Source: Flammeovirga sp. OC4 (lineage in GTDB: Bacteria; Bacteroidota; Bacteroidia; Cytophagales; Flammeovirgaceae). From it: 64,000 bases of DNA. Below the pieces are notes generated by a model. It was not told where the DNA came from and ran no database searches. It worked only from the letters and a program-made list of their open reading frames with translations. This document shows, piece after piece, positions 10,023 to 19,984 of the stretch (positions are counted from its first letter, which is position 1; every line of letters starts with the position of its first letter). The stretch is from the NCBI RefSeq assembly GCF_000812565.1, contig NZ_JTAM01000031.1:1-64000 (forward strand). Direction: 5' to 3'. Both the position numbers and the translations under genes were made by a program.

Positions 10023-11684
10023 ATGAATAAAAGAAAAAAGTTTGTTGTTTTTGCGGGCATTAGTTTTCTAGCACTTTTTTTCTTTTCTTTTTCAAGTAAC
10101 AAGGTTAGTAACCATTACTTTGAAATAGCGAAGAACATGAAAATATTCGCTCAATTATACCAAGAAGTCAATACCTACTATGTAGACGATGTTAACCCAT
10201 CGGAGATGATGACTACCGGCATTGAAGCAATGTTGGCTACTTTGGACCCTTATACCAATTATATTCCTGAAGATAAAATTGAAGATTACCGTACAATGAC
10301 TACTGGTGAATATGGTGGTCTTGGCGTTGTTGTTGGAAATAGAGGAGGCAATATTACCGTTTTACTCCCTAATGAAGGTTACCCAGCTTATGAGGCCGGT
10401 CTTCAAATTGGAGATATCATAGAAAAAGTGGACGGTGAAGACATGAAGGGTAAAGGTACTGAAGAGATCAGTAAGTATTTGAAAGGCCAAGCAGGAAGTG
10501 AAGTAGTTTTGACCATCAAAAGATATGGAAAGGAAACCTCGTTTGATGTACCAGTAAAAAGAGAAAAAATTCAAATTAATAATGTTCCTTATTATGGTAT
10601 GGTAACAGATGATGTTGGATTAATTCAATTAAGTGATTTTACTAGGAATGCCAGCCAAGAGGTAGGAGATGCATTAACAGAATTAAAAGATAGAGGTGCC
10701 TCAAAAGTGATTCTAGACCTTAGAGGAAACCCTGGAGGTTTATTGAATGAAGCAGTAAACATTGTCAACTTATTTGTTCCTAAAGGTTCTGATGTAGTGT
10801 ATACTAAGGGACGTATTGAGGATTGGAATAAGACATATAAAGCTATGAATGCTCCTTTAGATACAGAAATTCCAATTGCTGTTCTGATCAATGGAGGAAG
10901 TGCTTCAGCTGCAGAAATTGTTTCTGGTTCAATTCAGGATTATGACCGTGGTGTTTTGTTAGGATCAAGGTCATTTGGTAAAGGTTTAGTACAGGCTACT
11001 CGCCCATTAGATTATAATTCTAGATTGAAAGTAACGGTTGCTAAATATTACATTCCAAGTGGCAGATGTATTCAAGCTATTGATTATAGCCATAGAAATG
11101 AAGAGGGTGAAGCAATTGTAGTTGCGGATTCTTTAAGAGAGCAATTTACAACAGCAAATGGAAGAGTAGTTTTAGATGGTGGTGGAGTTGCTCCAGACAT
11201 TAAAGTGAAGCCTTTTAATTTCGCTCAAATTTCTATTAGTTTGATTTTAAAGGGGTTGATTTTTGATTATGCTACAAAATACCATTATGAGCATGAATCG
11301 ATCGCACCTGCTAGAGATTTTGAAATCACAGATCAAGAATTTGAAGACTTTATAGCTTGGTTGAAAGACAAGGATTATGGCTACAAAACAAAAGTGGAAG
11401 TTTCTGTAAAAGAACTTGAAGAGAGTGCTAAAGCAGATAAATACTATGATGATATTCAAGAAGAAATTGAAACGTTAAAGAAGAAAATTTATCATAATAA
11501 GGAGTCTGATGTTATAAAATTCAAATCTGAGATTAAAGATGTTTTACAAGCTGAAATTTGTAAGCGATATTATTTAGAATCAGGTGAGATCGAATCTACA
11601 TTCAATGCTGACGTAGATGTTATTGAAGCAGTGAAAGTATTGAATGACAAAGAAAGATATCAGAAGATTCTGACATCAAACTAA
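10023..11684 (+). CDS. S41 C-terminal processing peptidase (Ctp/Prc type)
   Basis: A 553-residue exported serine protease. The N-terminal hydrophobic segment (about 8-24) acts as a signal or anchor. A PDZ domain follows (about 88-175, 'GGLGVVVGN...YEAGLQIGDIIEKVDG'), then the S41 core with 'VILDLRGNPGGLL'. The catalytic dyad is visible: Ser in GGSASAAE (about 295) and Lys in SFGKGLVQ (about 320), the usual 25-residue spacing. A C-terminal helical extension of about 150 residues is common in Bacteroidota members. Such enzymes trim or degrade periplasmic proteins from their C-termini. The gene is transcribed alone, divergent from the barrel gene, and followed by a terminator. Confidence 0.93.
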   Translation: MNKRKKFVVFAGISFLALFFFSFSSNKVSNHYFEIAKNMKIFAQLYQEVNTYYVDDVNPSEMMTTGIEAMLATLDPYTNYIPEDKIEDYRTMTTGEYGGLGVVVGNRGGNITVLLPNEGYPAYEAGLQIGDIIEKVDGEDMKGKGTEEISKYLKGQAGSEVVLTIKRYGKETSFDVPVKREKIQINNVPYYGMVTDDVGLIQLSDFTRNASQEVGDALTELKDRGASKVILDLRGNPGGLLNEAVNIVNLFVPKGSDVVYTKGRIEDWNKTYKAMNAPLDTEIPIAVLINGGSASAAEIVSGSIQDYDRGVLLGSRSFGKGLVQATRPLDYNSRLKVTVAKYYIPSGRCIQAIDYSHRNEEGEAIVVADSLREQFTTANGRVVLDGGGVAPDIKVKPFNFAQISISLILKGLIFDYATKYHYEHESIAPARDFEITDQEFEDFIAWLKDKDYGYKTKVEVSVKELEESAKADKYYDDIQEEIETLKKKIYHNKESDVIKFKSEIKDVLQAEICKRYYLESGEIESTFNADVDVIEAVKVLNDKERYQKILTSN

Positions 11685-11704
11685 AAAAAGATTCTTTTTG
11701 AAAG

Positions 11705-11733
11705 AAGGTTATCAGAAATGATAGCCTTTTTTT
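11705..11733 (+). terminator. intrinsic terminator after the S41 peptidase
   Basis: AAGGTTATC pairs with GATAGCCTT (one or two G-U pairs) around a short loop, followed by seven T. The remainder of the 11685-12011 gap shows nothing else I can support. Confidence 0.75.
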
Positions 11734-12011
11734 ATATTGTGTATTCTACAAAAGTTACTTTGTACTATTTTTGATGGAGTAATATAAGCTATTGCACATT
11801 TGAAACTGGGATAAGTTGAATTATTATTTTGCCTTATTATAGTAGACAAGAAGATCCAAAACATCCGATTTTAATTGTTCAATTGCTTATACAACAACAA
11901 GCAAATGGATTGTGATTTATAGCCACTCTTAAGTTTATCATTGTTACGATCAGTGTGGTCTATTGGGACTTATCCAATCCTTTTAGATGAAATTTTATAA
12001 TTCTAACTATT

Positions 12012-12893
12012 ATGTTCGCTAACAATCAGTTTATAGATAACATATTAAAAATCTTCACATATACATTTGAAATTGGAGGCAAAACATTTACTCCACTTTC
12101 TATTTTACAGGTTATTTTTTTCATCGTCTTGGTATTCTACTTGTCCAAAAAATTAAGAGACATATTAGTAGATAAAATCTTATTAAAATACCATGTAGAT
12201 GAAGCCATCAGTTATAATATAGGAATTTTAGTACGGTACTCCACAATAGTGGTTGGTTGTGCTATTATCATTCAAAGTACCGGAATAGACCTCAGTTCTC
12301 TGCACGTTTTGATTGCCTCTCTAGGTGTAGGTATTGGTTTTGGTTTGCAGACGATTGCAGATAACTTTTTGTCGGGTATTATCATCCTTTTTGAACAACC
12401 CATCAAAGTAGGAGATATGGTAGAAGTGGGTGATGTTAGAGGACGTATAGTTGAGATTTCATCTAGATCATCAACGATAAGAACGAATGATAATATTACC
12501 GTAATTGTTCCTAACTCTCACTTTATTTCTAATAATGTAGTGAACTGGAGTTATAATGAAAAAAGTGTAAGATTAAGAATTCCAATTGGAGTGTCATACA
12601 AAGAAGATCCAGAAAGAATTAGAAAAATAGCATTGGAGGAGGCACATAAGATTGAAGGAATACTTCAATTTCCTACCCCGGATTTGGTTTTTACAGAATG
12701 GGGAGACAGTTCCATTAATTTTACTTTGAACATCTGGACAGTCAATTATTATTCGAAGCCAGATATCCTGAAGAGTCAAGTGTATTACGCCCTTTTCAAA
12801 AGATTTAGAAAAGAAAATATTGAAATACCATTCCCTCAAAGAGATTTAAACCTAAGAGATGGTTGGGAACAATTAGAATCAGTAAAAAGTTAG
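12012..12893 (+). CDS. MscS-family mechanosensitive channel
   Basis: A 293-residue inner-membrane channel with three hydrophobic segments (about 28-48, 68-90, 96-125). The last is the Gly/Ala-rich pore helix 'ASLGVGIGFGLQTIADNFLSG'. The MscS beta domain follows ('EQPIKVGDMVEVGDVRGRIVEIS...VIVPNSHFISNNVVNWS'), then an alpha/beta C-domain. Members open on membrane tension and release solutes during osmotic downshock. The length matches small MscS proteins. It is a single gene between the S41 peptidase and the glycine-zipper gene. Confidence 0.93.
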   Translation: MFANNQFIDNILKIFTYTFEIGGKTFTPLSILQVIFFIVLVFYLSKKLRDILVDKILLKYHVDEAISYNIGILVRYSTIVVGCAIIIQSTGIDLSSLHVLIASLGVGIGFGLQTIADNFLSGIIILFEQPIKVGDMVEVGDVRGRIVEISSRSSTIRTNDNITVIVPNSHFISNNVVNWSYNEKSVRLRIPIGVSYKEDPERIRKIALEEAHKIEGILQFPTPDLVFTEWGDSSINFTLNIWTVNYYSKPDILKSQVYYALFKRFRKENIEIPFPQRDLNLRDGWEQLESVKS

Positions 12894-13013
12894 ATATCAT
12901 ACTAAAATAGTGATAATTTGATATACATCAATCATATTTTGATAGTCTTGAAGAAATGTTTGCCGTTGAACAATCTATAGTTTTCAATAAGAACAAATCA
13001 ACTCTAATCTAAT

Positions 13014-13517
13014 ATGAAAAAGTTACTTCTTGTTTTCCATTTGATCGTATTTTCATCTTTTACTATTTATGCTCAAACAGCAACAAATACTTCAATTGCC
13101 AAAAGTTTAGGCCTTTTTGTATTTCCTTCTGATGGGCAAGATCAAGCAGCTTTAGATGCTGATGAAATGGCTTGTTATAAATGGGCCATTCAACAAACAG
13201 GTTATGACCCCATGAACCCGACAAAAGTAGAGGCAAAACAGGCTGATACTTCTGCAGATGGATCAATGGTTGTTGGTGCAGCAGGAGGAGCGGCAGCAGG
13301 TGCGGCAGTTGGTGCTATTGCTGGCGATGCAGGAAAAGGAGCAGCGATCGGGTCTGTTGTAGGAGGTTTGAAAGGTAGAAGGGCAAAGGTGTATGGCGAT
13401 GCAAAAGAACAAGCTCATAATAATGAAGTAGCGGCTCAACAGGAAAAAGAATTAAAAGATAATTTTAATAAAGCATTTACGGCTTGTATGAGTGGTAAGG
13501 GTTATACAGTGCAATAG
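13014..13517 (+). CDS. secreted glycine-zipper protein
   Basis: A 167-residue protein with a signal peptide (cleavage after IYAQ, about residue 21). Its central feature is a glycine zipper of about 35 residues (GAAGGAAAGAAVGAIAGDAG and on), a motif that packs membrane-inserting helices. The flanks carry one Cys each ('EMACYKWAIQQTGYDP' and 'KAFTACMSGKGY'), which could form a disulfide. Similar short proteins are common in Bacteroidota and Proteobacteria outer membranes; the function is unknown. It is transcribed alone, converging with the spondin lipoprotein gene. Confidence 0.75.
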   Translation: MKKLLLVFHLIVFSSFTIYAQTATNTSIAKSLGLFVFPSDGQDQAALDADEMACYKWAIQQTGYDPMNPTKVEAKQADTSADGSMVVGAAGGAAAGAAVGAIAGDAGKGAAIGSVVGGLKGRRAKVYGDAKEQAHNNEVAAQQEKELKDNFNKAFTACMSGKGYTVQ

Positions 13518-13560
13518 CACAAAAAAAAATGAATGTAAGAATTAAAGAGTGATGAGAAAT

Positions 13561-13600
13561 GAGTGTGATGTATAGCACCTTTCTACATCACTCTTTTTTT
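13561..13600. terminator. shared terminator between convergent genes
   Basis: GAGTGTGATGTA pairs with TACATCACTC (two bulged bases) and is followed by seven T. An upstream AAAGAGTGATG (about 13543-13553) can pair with the same right arm. Confidence 0.65.
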
Positions 13601-13608
13601 ATAACGTA

Positions 13609-14292
13609 CTAAATTTTTTGAAATCTGAAGGTAGCAACAGCAGGTGTTACTTCAGTACCATTTCCTAAAGGAGCCGATGTAATTTCGAATATATTGACTA
13701 CTGGATCAGATGGAGCATTGGGTGATGTAAAGGTTTCACCATCATCAGTCCCTGAATCATAGTGTATAGGTGTGATGGTCACATCATCGACCCACTCATT
13801 ATTGGCATAAAGGTTTAGGTTTTCTACAGCAACAAACCAATCAGGGCTTGGGGCAATCATAGAAACTAAACTCACATAACTATGGTCACTACTTACTGTA
13901 ATTTCAAATTCAATTTTTCCAGTTCCAGAAGATAATCCTCCTTCACTAATTAAGAAATCGGCTTTTCCAGTAGAAATAATATCATTGATCTCAGTAGTGA
14001 GAGGCGATTTTCCTCCTGTTTCTGCCATTACCTTGATGCCATTAGTGGCTAATGTATTTTCTTTAAAAAGTGTGGTGTCTGCCGTATGTGCCATTCCAAT
14101 AACACCTGAAAAATGAGAATTACTCGGATAATCTGTTGGATGAGAACTTGAAGACCAAGTCCCCTGATAGGTAATTTTATAGGTAGCGGTTGTTGGATCA
14201 TTTCCACCAGGAGGTTGTACATTATCATCATCATCCGAACAGCTAAATAAAATTCCGATGAGTAATAGAGAGAGAATTCGTAGGTTTTTCAT
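13609..14292 (-). CDS. spondin-domain lipoprotein
   Basis: I start at the second Met because it gives a clean lipoprotein signal (MKNLRILSLLLIGILFSCSD, lipobox Cys about residue 18) followed by an Asp run. The mature part resembles the Spondin_N domain: 'YKITYQGTWSSSSHPTDYP...FSGVIGMAH' early, the hallmark 'IAPSPDWFVAVENLNL' in the middle, and 'YDSGTDDGETFTSPN' later. In animals this fold occurs in F-spondin and binds lipid and matrix ligands. Bacterial copies are cell-surface lipoproteins of unknown role. It is monocistronic. The family call rests on these motifs and is fairly firm. Confidence 0.8.
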   Translation of the reverse strand: MKNLRILSLLLIGILFSCSDDDDNVQPPGGNDPTTATYKITYQGTWSSSSHPTDYPSNSHFSGVIGMAHTADTTLFKENTLATNGIKVMAETGGKSPLTTEINDIISTGKADFLISEGGLSSGTGKIEFEITVSSDHSYVSLVSMIAPSPDWFVAVENLNLYANNEWVDDVTITPIHYDSGTDDGETFTSPNAPSDPVVNIFEITSAPLGNGTEVTPAVATFRFQKI

Positions 14293-14373
14293 AATATATT
14301 TTTGTGGCAATTTAAATTTTGTTGATATAAAGATACTTTATTATAAACCCACGAGATGTGAAGAAGTTCACAT

Positions 14374-15474
14374 TTAAAGAAAAACTTTCTTTAGTCCTTT
14401 TGTACTTAATATAAATACAAAGGGAAGTACAGGAGGTAAGAAGCGTCCGTCCCAGTTTTCACTTGTGATACTTATTGTGAACAACTGCAAGAGAAAATAA
14501 ATCAATCCCCAAAGCTCAATTTTGGTGAGATTACTTTTCCTAATTCCTACTACCGCAAAGATGTAAATGGGGTATAAAAATAGAATACTATATAGGTTAT
14601 GTGAAAGAGAGTAGTAGGGCTTGATGTGCGTCATAAAGAGACTGCCTTTTACAATACTTATTTTTAAGAAGTAAGGGAAGTTTTTAAAGGCGAATAAAAA
14701 CAATTGAGTAATTACTCCAAGCTCTTTTGAAGGTAAATAGGGGTTGTCTAATGGCTTGATTTCAAGTGTTTCTTGAAAATAAATAATCTCAGGAAGTAAG
14801 TAGCCCTCGATCATTAAAGGCCCATAGTAAGCGAGCATTTCATTGATAAGCAATCCCAAAAAAAGAAAGGCAATCAAAAATACATATTTGTAGTTGGTTT
14901 TTCGTTGAAGGATAAAAAGTGTGATACAAAAACTGAGGAGAAATAAGATGCCGTTTGGGCGAGTAAGAATACATAAAATACCAACGACTATTCCGGCCCA
15001 ATACTTCTTCTTTGAGATGAAATAAATTGTAATAATACTCAAAGAGGTAAATATTGATTCTGTATAAAGTATAAAATTCCATTCATGTAAAGGAATCCAA
15101 CTTAAATACATGAGTACACCACAAAAGGCTAAAAATTGATCTTTGAAATTATAGAAAAGTAAACGAAAGAAGAAGATCATACTGCAATAGGCAATGATCA
15201 ATTGTCCAATAACGATAACCGTAATTGAATCTGTAAATAGTTTGATGAAAGCGATGTATAGACAATATCCTAAATACCAAATTCTTCGATCGGCTATAAA
15301 TGTGCCCTCTATTAGATCTTGGCCTGCTTGTAAATAAAGAGGTGAATCAGCCCCTTCTTTTATATGAAATTTTTGGAAACAGATCCATTGTACACTCATC
15401 CATAACAGTGATACTATCAGTTGTAGACTGAAAATATTTTGTTGATTGACAAAATCTCTAAGCCGCCTGATCAT
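14374..15474 (-). CDS. multi-pass membrane protein, GT-C glycosyltransferase-like
   Basis: A 366-residue protein with about 8-10 hydrophobic helices and short loops. The first periplasmic loop has 'EGADSPLYLQAGQDLIEGTFIADRRIWYLGY', the layout of GT-C enzymes in which an acidic residue precedes a Tyr/Ala-rich stretch and which use lipid-linked sugars. The usual catalytic DE/DD pair is not obvious (only a single Asp), so activity is uncertain. The start overlaps the end of scpA by 17 nt, so the genes are co-transcribed and possibly coupled in translation. Confidence 0.55.
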   Translation of the reverse strand: MIRRLRDFVNQQNIFSLQLIVSLLWMSVQWICFQKFHIKEGADSPLYLQAGQDLIEGTFIADRRIWYLGYCLYIAFIKLFTDSITVIVIGQLIIAYCSMIFFFRLLFYNFKDQFLAFCGVLMYLSWIPLHEWNFILYTESIFTSLSIITIYFISKKKYWAGIVVGILCILTRPNGILFLLSFCITLFILQRKTNYKYVFLIAFLFLGLLINEMLAYYGPLMIEGYLLPEIIYFQETLEIKPLDNPYLPSKELGVITQLFLFAFKNFPYFLKISIVKGSLFMTHIKPYYSLSHNLYSILFLYPIYIFAVVGIRKSNLTKIELWGLIYFLLQLFTISITSENWDGRFLPPVLPFVFILSTKGLKKVFL

Positions 15475-16204
15475 CTAATCGTTTAATATCAAAATTATTA
15501 AATCCTTCATGTACTACGATTGTGATTTTGTTTTGAGAGAGAAGTTCGAGTACGGCCAGGAAATTAAATACAATGGAAACATTATTGAAGTCTTCCTGAA
15601 TAAGTTCCATAAATGAAAATTCTTTACGAGTTTCCAATCTTTTGATGATTGTATCTTGGCGTTCTTCTTGAGAATAAGGATAAGGGACTACTTGATGTCG
15701 AGGTGCATTTTCTCTAGCTTCTGCTTTTCTTAAAGCAGTTTGATAAAACTTGAGTAATTTAAAGAGGTCAATATCTTGTAACTCTTGTTCAACACCTATT
15801 TCCTCTTCAAGCTGTTTTACTTCTGTCTGAATATTTCCTCTTTTCTCACGGTCCAACATGTCTGCTTCCCATTCTTCTAGAGTGTTCAGAACAGATTTAT
15901 ATTTCATATATTCCAAAAGGTGTTTCACCAATTCATCTCTAGGGTCAATGTCATTTCCCTCTTCATCTTTTTCCACTCTAGGTAATAGCATCTTTGCCTT
16001 GATTCTCATCAAGGTTGCTGCTACAACTATAAAGTCGCTGGCTAGTTCTATATTCAATCGTTCCATTTCCGCCATATATTCCATAAAGTCATTAGTGATA
16101 CTGTAGATAGGAATATCATGAATATCCAATTCATCTCTTTGAATAAAGAAAAGTAAAAGGTCAAAAGGACCTTCGAAAATGGGAAGGTTGATTTCGAAAC
16201 TCAT
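15458..16204 (-). CDS. scpA: segregation and condensation protein A
   Basis: A 248-residue ScpA/kleisin. The N-terminus has the signature 'FEINLPIFEGPFDLLLFFIQRDELDIHDIPI', followed by 'ASDFIVVAATLMRIKAKMLLPR' (about 57-80) and an acidic linker. The C-terminal winged-helix part ('SIVFNFLAVLELLSQNKITIVV') binds SMC. ScpA bridges the SMC heads with ScpB to form the chromosome-condensing complex. No scpB or smc gene is in the window. It sits between the histidine phosphatase (6-bp gap) and the GT-C-like gene in a compact minus-strand cluster. Confidence 0.95.
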   Translation of the reverse strand: MSFEINLPIFEGPFDLLLFFIQRDELDIHDIPIYSITNDFMEYMAEMERLNIELASDFIVVAATLMRIKAKMLLPRVEKDEEGNDIDPRDELVKHLLEYMKYKSVLNTLEEWEADMLDREKRGNIQTEVKQLEEEIGVEQELQDIDLFKLLKFYQTALRKAEARENAPRHQVVPYPYSQEERQDTIIKRLETRKEFSFMELIQEDFNNVSIVFNFLAVLELLSQNKITIVVHEGFNNFDIKRLDDQAA

Positions 16205-16210
16205 GAAAAA

Positions 16211-16777
16211 TTATAAATGTAAGTGGATACGGCCAGACTCATTCAATGACAGTTTGATTACTTTTCCAAAGTGAAATTGAAGTCTGAATATATTTTTAAG
16301 TGGCATTTCTAAAAAATGAGCTAAAAAGACTCTCATGACTACACCATGTGCAACTAAGGCAATTTTTTCTCCTTCTTTATAATTATTGATTTCATTCCAG
16401 AAAGAAACCAAACGCTCTTGTACCATCTCTAACGATTCTCCATTTGGAGCAGCAACCTCATCAAATTCTTTTGACCACTGTGCTAGTTCAGTCTTAATGT
16501 CGGCAAACTTCTTCATTTCCCAATCACCATAGGAAATTTCCATCAATCTTGGTTCACATACTTTCATATCACACCTCAAAGTTGTAGCAAGTAGCTTACA
16601 CCTTTTAAGTGGACTGTAATAAACCGAGTTGAATTGTACGTCATCAATGGTTTCTTTTATGGTTTTAACTTCTTCTTCAAAAGTGTCCACCACATCTAAG
16701 TCTGTTTGTCCGTAAAGTACTGTGTTAGCATCAATATCAGGAGTTGTGTGCCTGATAAGATAAATTGTCATGCTCAT
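16211..16777 (-). CDS. histidine phosphatase family protein (alpha-ribazole phosphatase-like)
   Basis: A 188-residue single-domain phosphatase of the phosphoglycerate-mutase superfamily. The catalytic 'LIRHTTP' near the N-terminus carries the phospho-accepting His, although the common RHG is RHT here, as in many CobC-like enzymes. The second His is in 'IALVAHGVVMRVF' (about 145). 'YYSPLKRCKLLATTL' gives the conserved phosphate-binding Arg. The substrate is not determined; alpha-ribazole 5'-phosphate or another small phosphate ester is possible. Met3 is an alternative start. It is 11 bp downstream of uvrA. Confidence 0.8.
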   Translation of the reverse strand: MSMTIYLIRHTTPDIDANTVLYGQTDLDVVDTFEEEVKTIKETIDDVQFNSVYYSPLKRCKLLATTLRCDMKVCEPRLMEISYGDWEMKKFADIKTELAQWSKEFDEVAAPNGESLEMVQERLVSFWNEINNYKEGEKIALVAHGVVMRVFLAHFLEMPLKNIFRLQFHFGKVIKLSLNESGRIHLHL

Positions 16778-16788
16778 AGTTTTAAGCT

Positions 16789-19608
16789 TTATTGCATTGC
16801 CGATTGTAGGTACTGTGCAGTGTAGCCTTCTTTGATTTTGATAAGATCATCTGGTTTTCCCTCAAAAACAATAGTACCACCATTTTTACCTCCTTCAGGT
16901 CCAATATCAATTACCCAATCTGCTGTTTTGATCACTTCTACATTATGTTCAATGATAATTGCAGAGTGTCCTTTATCAATTAGTGCATTGATAGACTTTA
17001 AAAGCTTATCAATATCATGGAAGTGAAGTCCTGTAGTCGGTTCATCAAAGATAAACAATACTTTTTCACTTTCCTTTAATGTTCCTTTGGCTAGGAAGGA
17101 AGCTAATTTCACCCTTTGTGCTTCACCTCCACTGAGTGTGTTGGAAGATTGTCCTAGTTGAACATAACCCAGACCAACATCAAGAAGAGGTTGTAAACGT
17201 TGGATGATTTTCTTTTGATCACTGAAAAATGCTACAGCATCATCCACACTCATGCGTAGTATATCTGAAATACTTTTCTCTTTATACTTAACATCAAGAA
17301 TTTCTTTTTTGAAGCGATCTCCATTACAGCTTTCACAAGGAAGATAAATGTCAGCCATAAACTGCATTTCGATTTTGGTGGTTCCTTCACCTTGACAAGC
17401 TTCACATCTACCTCCATCTACATTGAAAGAGAAAAAGGCAGGTTTGTAACCTCTTTGAACAGATAATTCTTGTTTGGAGAATAGTTCACGAATAGCATCA
17501 TAAGCTTTGACATAAGTGACCGGGTTGGACCTTGAAGATTTTCCGATTGGATTTTGATCTACAAATTCTACTCTATTAACGGATGAAATATTCCCTTCGA
17601 TTTGATCAATCTTTGGTTTTTCCTCTGTATGCTGTCCTAGCGCTCTTAGTAAAGCTGGTGTAAGACATTTTTTTACTAAAGTAGATTTTCCTGATCCCGA
17701 TACTCCCGTGATACAAGTAACGGTTCCTAGCGGGAACTTTACATTTACATTTTTGAGATTATTCTCTCTCGCTCCTTTAATTCCAATAAACTCCTTCCAT
17801 TCTCTACGTTTTTCTGGAGTAGGTATGCTTGATTTTCCACTCAAATATAAAGTAGTGTGAGAGGTATCAGGATGTTTTATAGCTTCTTCAATAGATCCTT
17901 GAAAACGGAGTTCACCACCATAGGTTCCAGCATCGGGGCCAATATCAATAATCTGATCTGCAGCTTTCATGACTTCCTCTTCATGTTCTACAACAATTAC
18001 TGTATTCCCTAATTTTTTTAATTCTAAAAGTACAGAAATTAAGTTTTGAGTATCTCTAGGATGCAGTCCGATACTTGGCTCATCCAGAATGTACATAGAA
18101 CCCACCAAGGCACTACCCAAGGAAGTGGCTAATTTTATACGCTGATATTCACCACCGGATAAAGTGGAAGTAAGTCGGTTGAGCGTCAAATATCCCAAAC
18201 CAACTTTATTCATATATTTTAGACGGTTTTTAATTTCCGCCAATAAGCGGTCCGCAATTTTGTGATCGTGCTCACTGAGGTTGATAGTATTGAAGAAGGT
18301 TTCACTTTCTGCAATCGGCATCAATACAACATCTACAATAGATTTGCCATCTACTTTTACATAAGAAGCATCCTTTCTTAATCTCGAACCGTGGCATTCA
18401 GGACAAGTTGTTCTACCTCTATATCTAGATAGCATCACTCTGTACTGAATTTTATGTTTTTTCGATTCTAGATGATCAAAAAATGCGTTGATTCCTTTAA
18501 ACTTTCCTTTCCCTTTCCAAAGAATATCTTTTTCATCCACAGTCAATTCACTGTAAGATCTGAAAATAGGGAAATTGGTTTCGTGTGCAGTATCTAAAAG
18601 AGGCTTTAACCACTTTTTCATTGTCTCCGTTCTCCATGGAATAATGGCATCATCAACAATGGAGAGTGATTTATCAGGAATGACCAAGTCTTCATCAATC
18701 CCCAATACTTTACCAAACCCCTCGCATCTTTTACAAGCACCATAAGGGTTGTTAAAACTAAATAGGTTGACACTCGGCTCTTCGAAAGTCATTCCATCAG
18801 CCTCAAATTTATCTGAGAATGTTTTGATGATACTCTCTTCTCCTCTTCTTACAAATTCGATTTTACATTCTCCACGACCTTCAAACAATGCAGTTTGAAC
18901 AGAGTCAGCAATTCGGAATTGATTTTCTTCATCTCCTTGCTTTACCGCATTTCTATCAATCAACATTTCAAGGTCATCTAAAATGATTTTTTCGCCTTTT
19001 TCCAGTTGATCAATCAGTTCTTCGATATAAACAATCTCACCTTTAAGAATAACTCTTGTAAATCCTTGTTGGAGGAGGAGTTTTAAGACTACATCAATTT
19101 CTCTTCCTTCTTGTAAACCCAAAGGGCAGGATACGATGAATCGACTTCCTTCTTCAAAAGAATAAATGTAATTGACAATATCTGTTACGGAAGATTTGGC
19201 GACTTCTTGCCCTGAAACAGGAGAGTAAGTTTTACCAATTCTTGCAAAGAGGAGTTTTAGATAATCGTAGATTTCAGTGGTAGTTCCTACAGTAGACCTA
19301 GGGTTTTTAGTAGAAACTTTTTGCTCTACAGCAATGGCAGGGCAGATTCCTCTGATATATTCTACCTCAGGTTTTTCCATCCTTCCTAAAAACTGTCGAG
19401 CATATGAGCTCAAGCTTTCTACATACATACGTTGACCTTCAGCAAAAAGAGTGTCAAAAGCCAAGGATGATTTTCCTGATCCAGAAACACCTGTAATGAC
19501 TACAAAACTGTTTCTTGGAATAGCAACGTCAACACTTTTTAGGTTGTTTACTTTTGCCCCTTTTACAATAATAAAATCTTTAGGATTTAATTGATCTACC
19601 GACTGCAT
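16789..19608 (-). CDS. uvrA: excinuclease ABC subunit A
   Basis: A 939-residue, full-length UvrA, the damage-recognition ATPase of nucleotide excision repair. It has two ABC modules, each with Walker A (GVSGSGKSS near 40, GVSGSGKST near 640) and signature ([16 protein letters not shown]) motifs. Zinc-binding Cys pairs are present ([16 protein letters not shown], and CEACQGEG with CESCNGDR). '[16 protein letters not shown]' is diagnostic. It is the first gene of the minus-strand run uvrA, histidine phosphatase, scpA, GT-C-like protein. No defect was seen. Confidence 0.97.
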   Translation of the reverse strand: MQSVDQLNPKDFIIVKGAKVNNLKSVDVAIPRNSFVVITGVSGSGKSSLAFDTLFAEGQRMYVESLSSYARQFLGRMEKPEVEYIRGICPAIAVEQKVSTKNPRSTVGTTTEIYDYLKLLFARIGKTYSPVSGQEVAKSSVTDIVNYIYSFEEGSRFIVSCPLGLQEGREIDVVLKLLLQQGFTRVILKGEIVYIEELIDQLEKGEKIILDDLEMLIDRNAVKQGDEENQFRIADSVQTALFEGRGECKIEFVRRGEESIIKTFSDKFEADGMTFEEPSVNLFSFNNPYGACKRCEGFGKVLGIDEDLVIPDKSLSIVDDAIIPWRTETMKKWLKPLLDTAHETNFPIFRSYSELTVDEKDILWKGKGKFKGINAFFDHLESKKHKIQYRVMLSRYRGRTTCPECHGSRLRKDASYVKVDGKSIVDVVLMPIAESETFFNTINLSEHDHKIADRLLAEIKNRLKYMNKVGLGYLTLNRLTSTLSGGEYQRIKLATSLGSALVGSMYILDEPSIGLHPRDTQNLISVLLELKKLGNTVIVVEHEEEVMKAADQIIDIGPDAGTYGGELRFQGSIEEAIKHPDTSHTTLYLSGKSSIPTPEKRREWKEFIGIKGARENNLKNVNVKFPLGTVTCITGVSGSGKSTLVKKCLTPALLRALGQHTEEKPKIDQIEGNISSVNRVEFVDQNPIGKSSRSNPVTYVKAYDAIRELFSKQELSVQRGYKPAFFSFNVDGGRCEACQGEGTTKIEMQFMADIYLPCESCNGDRFKKEILDVKYKEKSISDILRMSVDDAVAFFSDQKKIIQRLQPLLDVGLGYVQLGQSSNTLSGGEAQRVKLASFLAKGTLKESEKVLFIFDEPTTGLHFHDIDKLLKSINALIDKGHSAIIIEHNVEVIKTADWVIDIGPEGGKNGGTIVFEGKPDDLIKIKEGYTAQYLQSAMQ

Positions 19609-19984
19609 ATAAGAATGGATATTTACTGAACTACAGAGTATAAAATTAAGCGATCTATCTCTATTTTTGACTATGAAAGAGGAAATATCTACATCATTTT
19701 TTGAAAAAGCACCTTAATTCTGTCACCGAAAAAAAAAAGTAATAAAAATCATGTCAGTTTTTTTTAAATGCTAATTGTTTTCATGATTTTTGAACGGTTA
19801 CTTCTGCAATTGAGTATGCGGAATACAAAATTCAATTGTTTATTTTGTAAGGTAGAAGCTTAAATCTACTCTTAAATTAAATTACTATATACACTCGGCG
19901 AGAAATATTTTTTTCCTATTTTTAGTTGGTTTTAAGAGCATGTTTTTCGTGACGTCAAACACGCTTTTGTTATGATTTTTTAAA
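19609..19984. other. intergenic region between divergent uvrA and plsC-like genes
   Basis: A gap of 376 bp. It is AT-rich and must hold promoters for both flanking genes, but no well-spaced TTTG/TAnnTTTG pair stood out. I saw no ORF, repeat copy or strong hairpin. Confidence 0.5.

Noticed and set aside
11740..11790. Weak similarity of AAAGTTACTTTGTACTA to the repeat at 9740-9760
   Set aside because: Too short and AT-rich, with no matching second end.
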